Positions 46,580 to 58,465 are shown, counted from the first letter of the stretch. The stretch: 64,000 nt of DNA from Isoetes taiwanensis (GCA_021234155.1 JAJEKV010000105.1:1273884-1337883); one strand, 5' to 3'. Translations and numbers: made by a program. The notes: generated by a model not told the origin, from the letters alone.

Positions 46580-49500
46580 TAGAATAGAATAGAATAGGTT
46601 TTTAGCGTCCACGGAGACCAATTGGCCTATGGGACCCAAACAAAAAGAGAGCACCAAGCGTATTACTGACAGGATTAAAAAACCCCCGCCCCGAAGGGTT
46701 TTCGAGGGAAAAACCTTAGCAGTAATAAGCATGTTGGCACACTATACAATTGCATAGGACAGTTCAATACCGTCCCGTAGGACACAAAAGCAGTCCGTGC
46801 ATCCATAACCCCTCGAAGGTATGACCCCAACAATCCCAATCGGCGCCGTAGTCAATAATCGATGCAACGGCTGGCGGGCACTAGTAATGTCGAACATATC
46901 GCTCTCCGGATATGGGCAAATCTTTGGGCGAGAGGGAGAGCATGACATTCATCCTCAATCGCCTGGTGACAGCGGCAAAGCCTTTGCTCTCGTGGTTCCC
47001 CACGCCCAACGCCTTTTCAATGCGGAGACGATGTGCACCCGCGCGAATGGAAGCTATAAAGTCCGCACTTCTTCATGGGCGCACCGGGTGTAGAAATCTT
47101 GGTGTGGGCCTCTTGTGAGCCTAGGATTGACTTGCTGCTGATAGTGTGCCCGCTTAGCGTCGCGTCGAGCCTGCAACCCGCAGCTTGCGAGAAGGAAAGT
47201 AGCGTCTAGGTACGGTTTAAGTGCCTCGCAATCTTTCTTTGTCTTGACTGGATGCATCTGTTTGCCTGCACACCCCAAATGAGAACCAGCGAGCTTGCTT
47301 GTCTTTTCTAGCGTGATTTCAGGCGTTGGGGGACCCATCTTAAGTAAAGCCAAAGCAAGGTGGGGCAGGCGTGTATCAGCCATAGCGACCACCTTTTGGA
47401 AGTAGACGATATGGCGTTCCAATGCAGTCCGTTGAAGGGGTAGAAAGCCTGTCTCCTGGAGTAGGATCTGGTACGGAAATGTGGACTTCACCCCCAGGGC
47501 CCGTCCCAAGATGGCCTTCTGCACCTGCTCGAGGTCATTCCAGGTGTTGAGGGATATCACCGGACCCCACACTTCTGCCCCAGGGCATAAAATTGATACT
47601 GGGTAGCAAAAATCATCGTCCGGACGTCGCTTAAAGTGCTTAAACGCAGCGATTTTTCAGTACTTAATAAGCATTTAACGTGCGGTGCTTATTTAGACAA
47701 GCACCTGATGAAATATTTTTTGGTTGGTTCACAATAATTCTTCACGAAAGTGACTCAAATTTGATCTCCTAATACGTTTTTGCATCTCCAATCTAATGGA
47801 AGAGACGGCATTAGATTTTATGAAGCCGTTTGTGAGATATAAGCTTTTCCCTTATAGATACCAGAAATTGTTTTTTAGCTTTTTTCACTATCAATCCTCT
47901 ATGGAATGATCTGAAACTTGACCTCCAAAGACATTTTTGCATCACGAATCCAATGGAATAGACGACATCAAATTCTGTATTGTAGTTTGTAAGATATTAG
48001 GCTTTTACAAATGAAAATATCAGAAATCGTTTTTTGGCCTCTTATGAAAATACTCAATGGATTTACCTGAAACTTGGTGTCCTAGGACGTTTTTTTTTGT
48101 ACTATGAATCTATAGGAACCGACGGCAATCCATTTCGTCAAGTAGTTTATGAGATATTGGCTTCTACTCTATGGCAACCTTGATCGAATTTTTCATGATT
48201 GTGCTCAAAATATGCAAGTGTAGAAGTTTCCAATTTCATAAGGATTCTTAGTTTTGGATGCCGATTCCAATGAGCCATAGCTTGTCTGTATTTGGTGAAT
48301 TAGATCAAATGCCACAAATGGAGTGCAGCCGGCCATTCACGAAGCATCGGGCTCATATCAAGAAATTTTAGCCGTTGATTGATTTTGACCGGTCCTAATG
48401 GTCCGTGTCTTCTCATAGTGTCCATTTATTTACGCAGTTAATATATGCTTCAAAAAAATTGTACCCCACTAGCAATTTTGTACCCCCATACAAAAGGACC
48501 CGGCTCAACCAAGGCTCCGGGGAAACAAATGTGGATGGTGGCCCCGGGCATATAACTCTCGGGCCTTTGTGGTCGCTTGTTCTCGCATGGCATATAGTGC
48601 TTTCCAACCCGTGGTGACCCGCAACCTGATAGTGCATCCCAATGAGTGGTAGTTGAGAACTCAATCCCAAGTACTTGTAGGTCGGGGCCACCTCTCCTGC
48701 CCCAGTAAGTGAATGTGGGAAGCCTTGGCTGACCAGGATGATGCAAACTAGCGACACCTAGTTTTGGCCAAGTTAACTCGCATGCCCATGAATTGGCAAA
48801 AGGTGTCAAGAGCATCCAGGTGGCGTTGCATGTCCTCTGGAGTATAGGCCATGAGGTTGACATCGTCATCATATATGAGTTGCGGATTGTGTGTGATGCA
48901 TGAGATGTCGCCCGCACCTCCATGTTCGAGAGCCAATCTTCCAACCGATCAATGTATAGGCCAAAGAATGTGGGGAGAGGGGGCAACCCCGGGCGCACTC
49001 CAATGCTCTCGGACATCAATCGGCTGGGCTGCCGGAGTGATAATCTGGCTGTGAGCATGCCTCGTTACAGCCTATATACTACATTCTGCAAGTCCGGGGG
49101 TCCCCGGTACAGAATCAATGTCCCCGCAGCTTGTTGCGGGGTATCGTAGTCGAACGCTTTTGCAAAATCCACGAAAAACAACAAAGCACGTGGTTACCGG
49201 GCGATTCTGCTATCTTCAATCAATGTGCGCGAGTGAAGATATGATCAATGGTGGAATGTCCGGGCGGAACCCGCTCGTGTAAGAGCTCGCGACTTCCATT
49301 TCCTCTGCCCATATTGTCGGGCGGTTGCTCAAGGATGCCGATAACAGTTTTGCAAAGAGAGAGTGACCATAATAGTACGGTAGTTGGCGGGCATTGAGGG
49401 TCCTACCGCTTTGTATATGGGCTTCACCCTACTAGTGGTCCATTGCGTAGGGAAGCCTTCTGCAATGCTTTATTGAACAATGCCGTGAGGGCGAGGCACC

Positions 49501-50365
49501 CAGTGGAGGCCCGCCCATTTGAAGTTACGCACCGCATGCCACCTAAATCTCTTTGCCTTCCCATTAGCTAGACATTGTAGGCCCATGATGACATCCCCTA
49601 CTGTGATAACCGAGCCATGCCTATCTGCATGGAGAGGGATTTGGTGCGCCCCCGAGCCGGTTCGTCTACCGTGCAAAATCGTACCCATTGCTCCGAGGTG
49701 ATGTTCCTTGTGGGCTGTACAGGCTTGCTCAAGACCCTTCTCCAGAATGTCCTGGGGTGCCGGTCCAGGAGACCAAACATCTATTGCTGATGCTCTGCGA
49801 GGTATCTGGCCTTCTTGGTCTTGAGAAAGGAGCGGTATTGACTGACGGCCTGTGGACGGGAGATGGGATCAGTGACTTGCCAGAGTGTGCGTTTGAGCTC
49901 TCGACACTCATCATCAAACCATCTGTTGCGGGGGAAGGTGGTAGTGCCTGAGGTTCGCCGTGAGCGGCCTCTCCCAAAGCATCTTTCTGCAGCCGTCAGA
50001 AGCAGATGAGTCAGCTGAGCAGATTGCTCCTGAAGTGTGGGGAGTTGCAGCAGTCCCACCAGATCATGCTCAAGCAACTGGGCATAGGTCCCTGCGCGGT
50101 CGTAATCCAGGCGCAGCTGGGGCACACGGTGTGTTGAGGTAGTAGATGCACGGGGAGCCTCCCAATGGAGATGCATGAACAGGGGCCGGTGGTCCGAGTC
50201 TACTTCCTCGTCCCGAGTGTCCGTCCCGATGGAAAAATGAGTAACGAGGTGCAGATCCTGTTCCTCAACCAGCAGATAATCCACCACACTGGAGCCGCCC
50301 CCTTGGTTCTCCTGTCTACAAGTGCAGCAGCTGGAAGACGGCCATTGCGCCAACCCATTACAAAT
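46580..50365 (-). mobile_element. 5'-truncated LINE, unit B, with nested insertion
   Basis: Partner of 17,576-21,290 and the better-preserved version. A single 212-codon frame (50,419 down to 49,781) reads from the spacer into the endonuclease end, GGGSSVVDYLL, DEEVDSDHRPLFMHLHW and FPRNRWFDDECRELK. RT pieces follow: SDHRP at ~50,190, STIDH-like near 49,230, LPTFFGLYIDRLEDW near 48,950 and IYDDDV near 48,875. C-terminal RT/thumb sequence is in frame from 47,572 to 47,054 (WGPVISLNTWNDLEQVQKAI, GFLPLQRTALERHIVYFQKV). (TATTC)n tail at ~46,580-46,597. Frameshifts elsewhere make it non-autonomous. Confidence 0.9.
47596..48461. mobile_element. ~860-bp nested insertion in the LINE, unit B
   Basis: Same insertion as 18,576-19,438: 'aaaattg' at 47,589-47,595 and 48,455-48,461, with the ~155 bp degenerate repeats at about 47,700-48,185 between. 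Confidence 0.75.
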
Positions 50366-50462
50366 AACAAAAATACACATGTGCTTTACCATGACATTTA
50401 GCCATGTAGTATAGAACAAAAATACACATGTGCTTTACCATGACATTTAGCCATGTAGTATA
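50366..50462. repeat. 48-bp direct repeat at the LINE 5' border, unit B
   Basis: Two tandem copies of 'acacatgtgctttaccatga' to 'gccatgtagtata', as at 21,291-21,386. Confidence 0.9.
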
Positions 50463-52092
50463 CTACAATAGCCAACCACATAATAAAATCACAATAGCCA
50501 ACCACATTATAAAATCGCCCGAAATAAGCACTACATTAAACCACATCCACAACCATAATGTTATACCACATGGACAAACCGTACACTTAAACACTATAAG
50601 TATACCACATTCATTTATCAATATATAATACCACTTTGACAAACTCTACTAAAAGGCCATCTGCAATTACCATGCCATAATACCACCCTAACAAACCTAA
50701 CAAAAGAACCCATTAGTTTAGCCACATACGGTTTTTAATGATATCAACCCACAAACACCCATTGGTTTTATAGAATGGTTTTCTAGTCATAACCAAGGAA
50801 AAAACCATGTAGTTTTTTAATTTTGGGTGCCTTATGGGAGAGAGGGAAATTTTCTTAGCTGGATCTCTTGCTACTTAGTTATTTTGGAAAGGGCTTCTAA
50901 ATGCTGGAGCACATGTATGTTGGTTGCAAGAGGTTGGGTGATTCTTGAGGATCACAAATGGTAAAATCTCTTTTTGGGAGCAGAATCCGGAACCAGAAGA
51001 TTCTTTTGGGAGTCTTCACTCGCAGACGGTCAGATGCCAACATCAATCATTATTGCATTTTAAAAAGCTTATTATGCTGTCAGAGAGAGGGTTAAAGTTA
51101 AGGTGACAGCTTAATTTACAAAGGCATCAGGAAACATTCATCAGAAGTGATGCTAGACCAGCTATTTGAGCACACATGCTCACAATGCAGACCGATACAT
51201 CTCATTTGTAGTTCTTCTTGCATGAATGTGGTGGTTATGTGCTGCACTAATAAGGCATGGCATGTATCCAAACTCTTAAAGAAACTTTGTGAATGTGCAC
51301 ATAATGAATCTTCATGTTCTTTGAGGATGCCACAAATTCTCTTGTGGAAATAAGGAACTTAAGGATCATGCCTCTTCAAAATAGTCCTACCTTGAAAGCA
51401 CTACTGATTGATTTCTGATCAATTTCATGGAGCATCTGATGCTGTAATTGCTTTTGATGATCTAAAGTCAGGTGCCAATTTTCGGCCTGTGCAGCTCGAT
51501 CTAGCACGATCCGATCTCCTTTTTCAGAAAAGCTCTTCGCTCATTCGCCGTTTCATCCTAAAAACAGTTCTTCCTTCCAAATAAAATAAAAGACCTATTA
51601 TAAGCCTAGATTACTCTGCTTTCAATTATTTAATTTAATATTTAGCTAATTTAGCATTTGTAGTTAGGAAGTTGGTTAAGGGATATTTTCAGGACTTATG
51701 CTACCCTAAGTCTAGGGTTCAAGCCCAACTATGTTCATTTTGGACCCGTACCCATTTTGCCTCAAGTTTCTTGAATGCATATGAGCTATCTCGTTTTGGC
51801 TCTCTTTTCCCTCAAGCTTCTTGAATCGCATGAGCTTTGCCCCTCGTTTTGGCTCTTAATGCTCTACAAAATTGGCCTCAAAACAATACGCGGGAGGTAA
51901 ATATGTCATGGCAAAAGTACATGAGAACAAGCAACTAAACATTCTTCTACGCCTTATATTCTTGAGAATCGGTCAATAAATTTACCCCTTGATAATAAAC
52001 AAGCAACAATTAAGTAACTAGATGTATTTTCTATTTATATTGCTAGCATATGCACCACAATAGACCCATGACCATTCATTCTTATTGATGCC
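50463..52092. other. AT-rich intergenic region, unit B
   Basis: Counterpart of 21,387-23,035 and almost base-identical over 50,470-51,400. Holds the ~55 bp tandem duplication near 51,757-51,866. No gene recognised. Confidence 0.5.
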
Positions 52093-54893
52093 TCCCGATT
52101 CTACAAGTGCACATGCAGACCAGGGACAATCGGGGGAGGGTCTAGTGTGGTGGACTATGTGCTTGTAGTTCGCAAGATATGCATCTCATCGATCGTTTCG
52201 GGTAGGCCTGAGACAGTCGGGATGAGGAGGTCGACTCGGATCACCTCCCCCACTTTATTTGGACCTGGTTTGGCGAGCCGCGGGAGCCCCCACTATACTG
52301 GCCCCTGGCGGAGTCTCGGTTGAGGGCCTCGATTATGGCGGGACTGGCAAGATGCTCATGAGCGCCCTCCAGTGCTCGGAGACCTCCTCCACACTAGAAG
52401 CGGCCGAGCAGACCGGTGACCGGCTATTACGGGATCGTGGCGGACGGGTGCTTTGGCGGACCCCGGCGTGCGCTCGGGGTCAACAACATTCGCGTAACCG
52501 ATGGTTTGATGCGGTTGCGTAAAAAGCATAGGCAGCTCGTCACATCACAGATCAGTACCGCTTACTTGAGGCCACCACGCGATTCCGCCCCCCATCGAAG
52601 GACACAAAGGCAGCGGTTTGCCCTTCCCCAACTGGGGGAGATGTTGGCTGCTTTGGACACTCATCCTCGAACCTTTTGGCCTTGAGAGTGCCGAGCCCCC
52701 CAGACCTACGGGGACATCACCCGGGCGGTGGGAGCGGTACTTGCGGCGGCTCTATGACCCGCCCGAGGGGGTGGCGTGCGCCCTACCCCCTGGATGGCCC
52801 CCCCATTGGTTCTGCGTGGATGAGGATGTTGAGGGGCACATGGCGGCTAGCTAATGGGAAGGCGGTGACCTCGATGGTATGCGGTAGGGGTTACTCAAGT
52901 GGGGCCGGGGGCAGCCCGCTTGTGGAACCCTCACTACCACATTCCATGAGCATTCGGGGAGGTTTTCCCGACAATGGACCTAGCGGGGTTGTTCCCATTC
53001 CACAAGGGCGACCCACCTTGTCCGGCCAATTACGGACGATCATGGTTCGATTCGATGTTGCTGTTGTTGGGTGGCATTCCTCGAGCAGCGATTGACCCGG
53101 CGGGCGAGCGTGGATGTCGCGAGCCCTCACATGAGAAAGCGGACTTCGACCCCGCCACTCAGCGATTGACCATATCTCTTTTGCTGCCGGCGATTGAAAA
53201 TGGCCGGAGGAATCACATTTTGGACTTTTATTCTTTGCTTTATAGACTTCGCAAAGGCTTTTGTCTGGTCCCGGGAAAAAGTTGTAGGCTAGGCTGCGTC
53301 AAGCTGGGGCTCCCAGTACACTTTTTGTCGGAGAATGCCATATCACGGGTGTATAGAGGTTGTTTTGGCGAGGATGCAGTCGACCAGGCCAAGCATTTAC
53401 AGTGGGTAGTATCGGGGTCCGCGGGGGTTGCCCCCTCGCCCAAACCTTTTTTGGCCTCTACATTGGTCGGTTAAGAGCCACTTCTTCTTGAGCATGGGGG
53501 ATTAGCGCATCTTTGCACGAGTCATCCTTGACTCATCATCTATGGGGCCGATGTTGGCTGGCGGCCCACCAGAATGTCTTGTCTCACCTGGATGCCCTAG
53601 ACACATTTTGTCGGGCCTAAGGACATGCGGCGTCAATCGGCCAAGACCCGGTGGATTTCTCACTTATCCTCTTCCGTCACCCCATGCCTCCACGCACTCA
53701 CATATGGGGGGGCCTGACTGTGCCAGGCGTCCGCCCACCAAGTACCTGGGGTGGGTTTCCCCCCTCGCTCTGGCGGGAGGCGTCTATAAACTGCGGGTGA
53801 CGTGGCGCTTTATGCAATCACGGAGACAACGGTCACGAGCGAGCTATATGATTAGAACCATCGGTCCACATCTGTTCAGAACCTTTGGTCGAGCTGTCAT
53901 GCATGCGAGTCGAGGTTGGGGCCCGGTCGTCTCTTAATGACACGGAATGACTTGGAGGCGAGGAGTCGCGAGAAGGCATTTTATGCAGACGCAGGGTGAG
54001 ACGCCCCAGTCCCTATCGGGTCTGCTGCGGTGGATTCTTGCAGCCGGTGGCATTATGATAGATTTATCGTTATTTTTAAATTAGTTACTATAGGTGATGC
54101 TTTCGGCTCCCGCTTGCACAGCTTCTGTGTAGCCATGAGTCCGCTTAGGGCACGATTGGAGGGGTAAGAGATGGAGTGGTTCGCCCGGTCTGGAACGTCA
54201 CGAGGCACAGTCTGTCTGGTATTTGAAGCCTTGTGGCCGATCGTGGCCGACTAGCGGGAATTACCCTAGATGTTTGTTTCCTTGGCAAGCTCTGGGACCG
54301 TACTCTAAGCGGAGTCAAAATGGCCAGGCCTCAGCAGGTGTTGGCGGGGCCTGTCTACTGGCGCCCACTGGCGAATCGTACCTCCGGTAGAGGTGCCCAC
54401 CCATCTGCTCCGAGGCAGGCGGTGGATTGGGAACCCGCCAGAACGAACTCTGTGATCTTTGTCAAATGATGCTGGATTGAGGATGATCTCACTTTCGAGT
54501 TGCCAGCGTTCGGTGGTCGGGCGGAATGCGGCATCCCTTGAAATGCGGTAGACGTGCCTTGCGACTATTTTGGTGAACACCACCCGTCGACCGTGCCACA
54601 GGGTCATACATCCGGAGAATGCACCCTCGCGAGTCTGCCCCGCGCAGGCGTCGTGACTAGGCACTCTCGGGGGTGGTGCATGGCTATATATTGGGATGTT
54701 TACGCATTTTATATGATTAGCCGCGATTTGTCGTGGTTTGTACGATTCCTTGCCCGCATTTTTCCTCGAAAACCCTTGAGGCGGGGGTTTTTAATCCGGG
54801 CGGTAATCCGCTTCTTGCGTTTTGTATTAGGTCCCATAGACCGATTGGTCTCCGTGGACGATAAAAGTAACTTCCTTCCTTCCTTCCTTCCTT
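52093..54893 (+). mobile_element. Second LINE of the same lineage, inserted only in unit B
   Basis: GC-rich insert absent from unit A, where 'gatgcctccttaattcattc' is continuous at ~23,013. Plus-strand pieces: GGGSSVVDYVL and DEEVDSDHLPHFIWTWF (endonuclease end, 52,125-52,275), RNRWFDAV (~52,494), ANYRTIMV-like fingers (~53,025), HILDF then CFIDFAKAF (~53,215-53,265), CPLAQTFFGLYIGR (~53,420-53,470) and IYGADV (~53,538-53,555). The RT box has Ala where the first of the two catalytic Asp is expected. The 3' end shares the hairpin and 'ggtcccatagaccgattggt' with the other LINEs and ends in (TTCC)n. Several frameshifts; defective. Confidence 0.9.
54866..54893. repeat. (TTCC)n tail of the second LINE
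   Basis: About five TTCC units directly after 'gtggacgataaaagtaac' and before the target word 'ttaattcattctac'. The minus-strand LINE of the same lineage has a (TATTC)n tail instead. Confidence 0.85.
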
Positions 54894-55750
54894 AATTCAT
54901 TCTACAAACAAAATAATTAAGAGATCTCTTTCCTAAAAGCCCTTGTGTGTTTACATTTGGGGCAATGTGAATTAACTTAGCAAAAGACATGTTGGCATGT
55001 TAAATGTCTATGTTAAATAAGCCCAAGTTGATAATATAAAAATGTGCATGTGATTCATATTAAAAAAATTCAAATTAAACAGACATGCATGCTAAAAAGA
55101 AATAAAATAGAAAGCACACATTAGTTCTAGGTTGCACCCTATGGTCAAGTTCTCTCCAAGATATAATATATCTATTACTTTGGCAGTATGTGTTGTTATC
55201 GTATAAGGATGACATGACCGTCATGTCCAATGTATTCTTCATTTTCTGAGCTCCACGGTCATCTAATGGTAGCAAAATAAAAGGAAAAGTCGTCACCTTG
55301 CTAGTTATAAGCTCCAACTTTGGCGGCAACTATTTGCATTGAGATTATGGCTTGCCCATTCTCCATATGGTGTGAACAAATGAATGTCGGTTAAGAAATT
55401 ACATTTAAAAAGCAAATTGTTTACACTCAGGTATGGTAATGGGTGAAGCCTAGTGCAAGCAAATTGTTTTACACTCTGATTTGGTAATGGGTCAAGCCTA
55501 GTGCAATCACGGACACTTTTACGCTGTTACCCTAACAGAAGATGTAGGTTTTTCAACAACATCTTTTTTTTACTTTCTGATTTGAATTGAGACTTCACCT
55601 TAAAATGCTCTCCATAGTAGTGGGTTTAGAACTGATACCAATTTGATAAAGAGAAATGTTGGGGGCTTGCCGTGATAAATTTCTTGTAGTTTTAAATTTT
55701 TGTTTGGCATTTGAAAGGTTGGAATTTAAGAATTTCTGTCATGCGAAATG
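54894..55750. other. AT-rich spacer upstream of the PPR gene, unit B
   Basis: Counterpart of 23,036-23,879. Includes the ~53 bp tandem duplication (55,412-55,505) and the 'actgataccaatttgata' copia-like primer-binding-site word near 55,631. No gene recognised. Confidence 0.5.
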
Positions 55751-56140
55751 CTAAAGGCATAAAATTATTTTGCCTGTCTTTGTAAAATCGTCAAATATTA
55801 ACACTGCTTCCAATTCGAAAAGAATAATAGGGCTTTTAATTGAGTAGATGGCACAAAGATCATTGAACCAAGTTGCTGCTACAATTGCAGTAGATCGCTC
55901 AGATTGAATGCAGATGCTTGTGATCTTTGAGGAAATGAAAATTACAAGTAGCCGTCTTCTATAAAAAAGCACATCAGAACAATATCCGTTGCACAAGGCT
56001 TTCATACGAAAAACTAGGCCATGGACAACCAGATTGCCGTAAGTGTAAGAGTCTTGGGCGCCATAGCTAGCTGTATTGTGGTCTCGCTTATTTGTTAGAA
56101 AGGACTTCATGAGGTAGTTGATTCTTTCTTCCATTTCCAT
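55751..56140 (-). other. Open frame of 129 codons, unit B; coding status unknown
   Basis: Same frame as 23,880-24,269. Ends 26 bp before the PPR start on the opposite strand. No recognised domain; may simply be the PPR gene's upstream region. Confidence 0.2.
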
Positions 56141-56166
56141 CCTTCATTTAGAATGACCTGAAGAGA

Positions 56167-58227
56167 ATGTGTGGTTTTGCATCGACCATTTGGAAGAGAA
56201 TGTTGGTTTGCTCGAGGAAATCTAGATGCCATCCACCCTGGGTTGCTCATCTGCATCTAGCCAACGGAGAAAACCCATCTGGTTCTTTAGCATCTTTTGG
56301 CAAGCACATTCATGGCAGGTTATTGGAGCAAATACGATACTTAGAGGATCAAGGTTCTCAGGCAAATCCAGAGGGCTGTGCCAGGTTGCTACAAGAATGC
56401 ATCAGGTCGAAGGCAATAGAAGAAGGTAGGCGTATTCATGTTTGCATTGCTAGAATAGGGCTTGAGAATAGTCGGTATTTGGGAAATCTTCTAATCAGTA
56501 TGTATGGCAAGTGTGGCAGCGTGGAAAATGCTAGGCTTGTATTTGATAAAATGCTAAGGAGGACTGTAGTATCATGGACTGCTATGATCTCAGCATATGC
56601 ACATGTTGGAGATAGTAGGCAGGCATTCCTGCTTTTTAGGCAAATGCAGGATGAAGGCATGATCCCTAATCAGGTTACTTTTATAAGCATTCTTAGCTGT
56701 TGTGGTCCTGTAGGAATAGCTAAAGGAAAACTAATTCATGCTTGTGTTCTTGACAGAGATCTACATGTAGATGTTGCAGTTGCCACTGCAGTTATAACTA
56801 TGTATGGCAAATGTTGGCACATGGAAGATGCATCTCGAGTATTTGATGCATTGCCAGAGCGAAACGTGGTTTCTTGGACCACAATGATTTCATCATATGG
56901 TCAAGAAGGTTATGGAAAAGTGGCCTTTCATCTATTTCAACAAATGCAAGAAGATGGTTTAGCACCAAACAGGGTCACCTTTCTCAGCATTTTAAACGCA
57001 TGTGATGATCTTGCTCAAGGTAAGCTGATTCATTCCTGTTGTATTGTTAATAGAATGATGGACTCAATGGATGTTGCTGTTGGTAATGCTCTACTTAGCA
57101 TGTATGGGAAATCTGGAACTTTGGATCACTGCTTTAAGATATTTAATTCCATGCCATTTCGAGATATTATATCATGGACAGCTGTGATTTCCATCATTGC
57201 CCAGCATGGTGAAGAAAAGGTTGCCATGCACTTATTTCGAAACATGCAAAAAGAAGGAATTGAACCAAATGAGCTTACATTCTTTTCTGTTTTAAACACT
57301 ACTGTGGAGCTCGGAGATTTAGCAGCATGCAGGTTTGTTCATGCTACTCTTTTCCAAAGTAGACTTGGAATGAACCTTCTTGTTCAAAATGCTTTAATAA
57401 GTGTATATAGCAGATGTGGAAGCCTGGCTGATGCATGCAATTTGTTTATCCGGCTGCCACAGAGAGATGCTGTATCTTGGACAGCAGTTATTTCTGCTAA
57501 CATGTTGCAGGGTAATGATATCATGGCCCTTCAGCTCTTTCAACAAATGCAGCTGGAAGGTGTGGAACCTGCCAAAGCTACCTTTGTTACTATTCTCAGT
57601 GCTTGCGCAAGCTTAGGTGCTCTAGAGCAGGGAAAATTTGTCCAGGACCACATTTACACCTGCGGGCTGCAAGGGGACCTTCTTGTTGGAACTGCTCTTT
57701 TAACTATGTACACAAAGTGTGGGAGCTTGGAAGATGCATATATAATGTTCAAAGACATGCCAAAGAGAGATGTTGTGGCTTGGACAACTATAATAGCTGC
57801 TTATGCCCACCATGGTGATGGTGCTGGGGCGCTTATACTTTTCAAAAAAATGTGTTTGGCAGGGTTTTCTCCGAATGATATTACTCTCATAAGCGTCCTT
57901 TGTGCTTGCAGCCATGCTGGGATGACAGATGAAGGCCATCATATATTCATCTCGATCACTCATTGTTACTGCATGACACCCTCAGAGGACCATTATCATT
58001 GTATAATAGACGTTTTAGGAAGAGGCGGATGGGTGGAGGAGGCGGAGGACTTTATTGACCAAATTGCAACCAGTATTGGGATTGAAGTTTGGAGATCGTT
58101 TCTTGCAGCTTGCAGAAATCATGATGTGGTTGCAGCTTCATCTAGAGCTGCAGATTATTTAATTTCAAGAGACCCAGAAGATCCCGCAGCATATATTTTG
58201 TTGGCAAATACATATGCAACCTGCTAG
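56167..58227 (+). CDS. PLS-class pentatricopeptide repeat protein, E domain truncated (intact copy)
   Basis: A 686-residue protein. PLS-class PPR proteins bind organellar RNA base by base and act in C-to-U editing or RNA processing. After a Ser/Arg/Lys-rich N-terminus that could be an organelle targeting peptide (residues 1-45), repeats run in P-L-S order: NLLISMYGKCGSVENARLVF (S), TVVSWTAMISAYAHVGDSRQ (P), NQVTFISILSCCG (L), and so on through NDITLISVLCACSHAGMTDE (L2), EDHYHCIIDVLGRGGWVEEA (S2) and an E1 motif from IEVWRSFLAACRNHD. The protein stops at LLANTYATC, inside the E region; normal relatives continue through E2 and often DYW. No introns. The ATG is the first after an in-frame TAG at ~56,149. 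Expression is not visible from sequence. It could work as a short PPR with a partner, or be a recent pseudogene. Confidence 0.95.
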   Translation: MCGFASTIWKRMLVCSRKSRCHPPWVAHLHLANGENPSGSLASFGKHIHGRLLEQIRYLEDQGSQANPEGCARLLQECIRSKAIEEGRRIHVCIARIGLENSRYLGNLLISMYGKCGSVENARLVFDKMLRRTVVSWTAMISAYAHVGDSRQAFLLFRQMQDEGMIPNQVTFISILSCCGPVGIAKGKLIHACVLDRDLHVDVAVATAVITMYGKCWHMEDASRVFDALPERNVVSWTTMISSYGQEGYGKVAFHLFQQMQEDGLAPNRVTFLSILNACDDLAQGKLIHSCCIVNRMMDSMDVAVGNALLSMYGKSGTLDHCFKIFNSMPFRDIISWTAVISIIAQHGEEKVAMHLFRNMQKEGIEPNELTFFSVLNTTVELGDLAACRFVHATLFQSRLGMNLLVQNALISVYSRCGSLADACNLFIRLPQRDAVSWTAVISANMLQGNDIMALQLFQQMQLEGVEPAKATFVTILSACASLGALEQGKFVQDHIYTCGLQGDLLVGTALLTMYTKCGSLEDAYIMFKDMPKRDVVAWTTIIAAYAHHGDGAGALILFKKMCLAGFSPNDITLISVLCACSHAGMTDEGHHIFISITHCYCMTPSEDHYHCIIDVLGRGGWVEEAEDFIDQIATSIGIEVWRSFLAACRNHDVVAASSRAADYLISRDPEDPAAYILLANTYATC

Positions 58228-58452
58228 AAAGAGATAAAAAAAATGCAAGATAATGATGCAATATCTCTCTCCTATCCTTTATGACGAACAAAAGGGGACT
58301 TCATTGAAACCACTAAAGAAATTGACAAATTGATTGAATTGCCATCCAACAAAAAGGGCCTTCATTACAATCTTCCGAAACCACTAAAGAAATTGAGAAT
58401 TGCCATCAGAAGCAGCAAAAGGGGTCACCTTATGTCTGTTACTAGAAACTAA
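58228..58452 (+). pseudogene. Decayed E2/DYW-start region following the PPR stop codon
   Basis: Reading on in the PPR frame past the TAG (58,225-58,227) gives KEIKKMQDNDAISLSYPL, a TGA, then RTKGDFIETTKEIDKLIEL and LRIAIRSSKRGHLMSVTRN before a TAA. KGDFIETTKEIDKLIEL resembles the E2 motif (kg.FvetTkEIy.kL.eL) and LRIAIRSSK resembles the HSEKLAIAFgLi stretch that leads into DYW domains. The cysteine-rich DYW core is absent, replaced by a pyrimidine tract. This suggests the present stop is secondary. Inference from motif resemblance only. Confidence 0.55.
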
Positions 58453-58465
58453 GTCCAGGGTTTCT

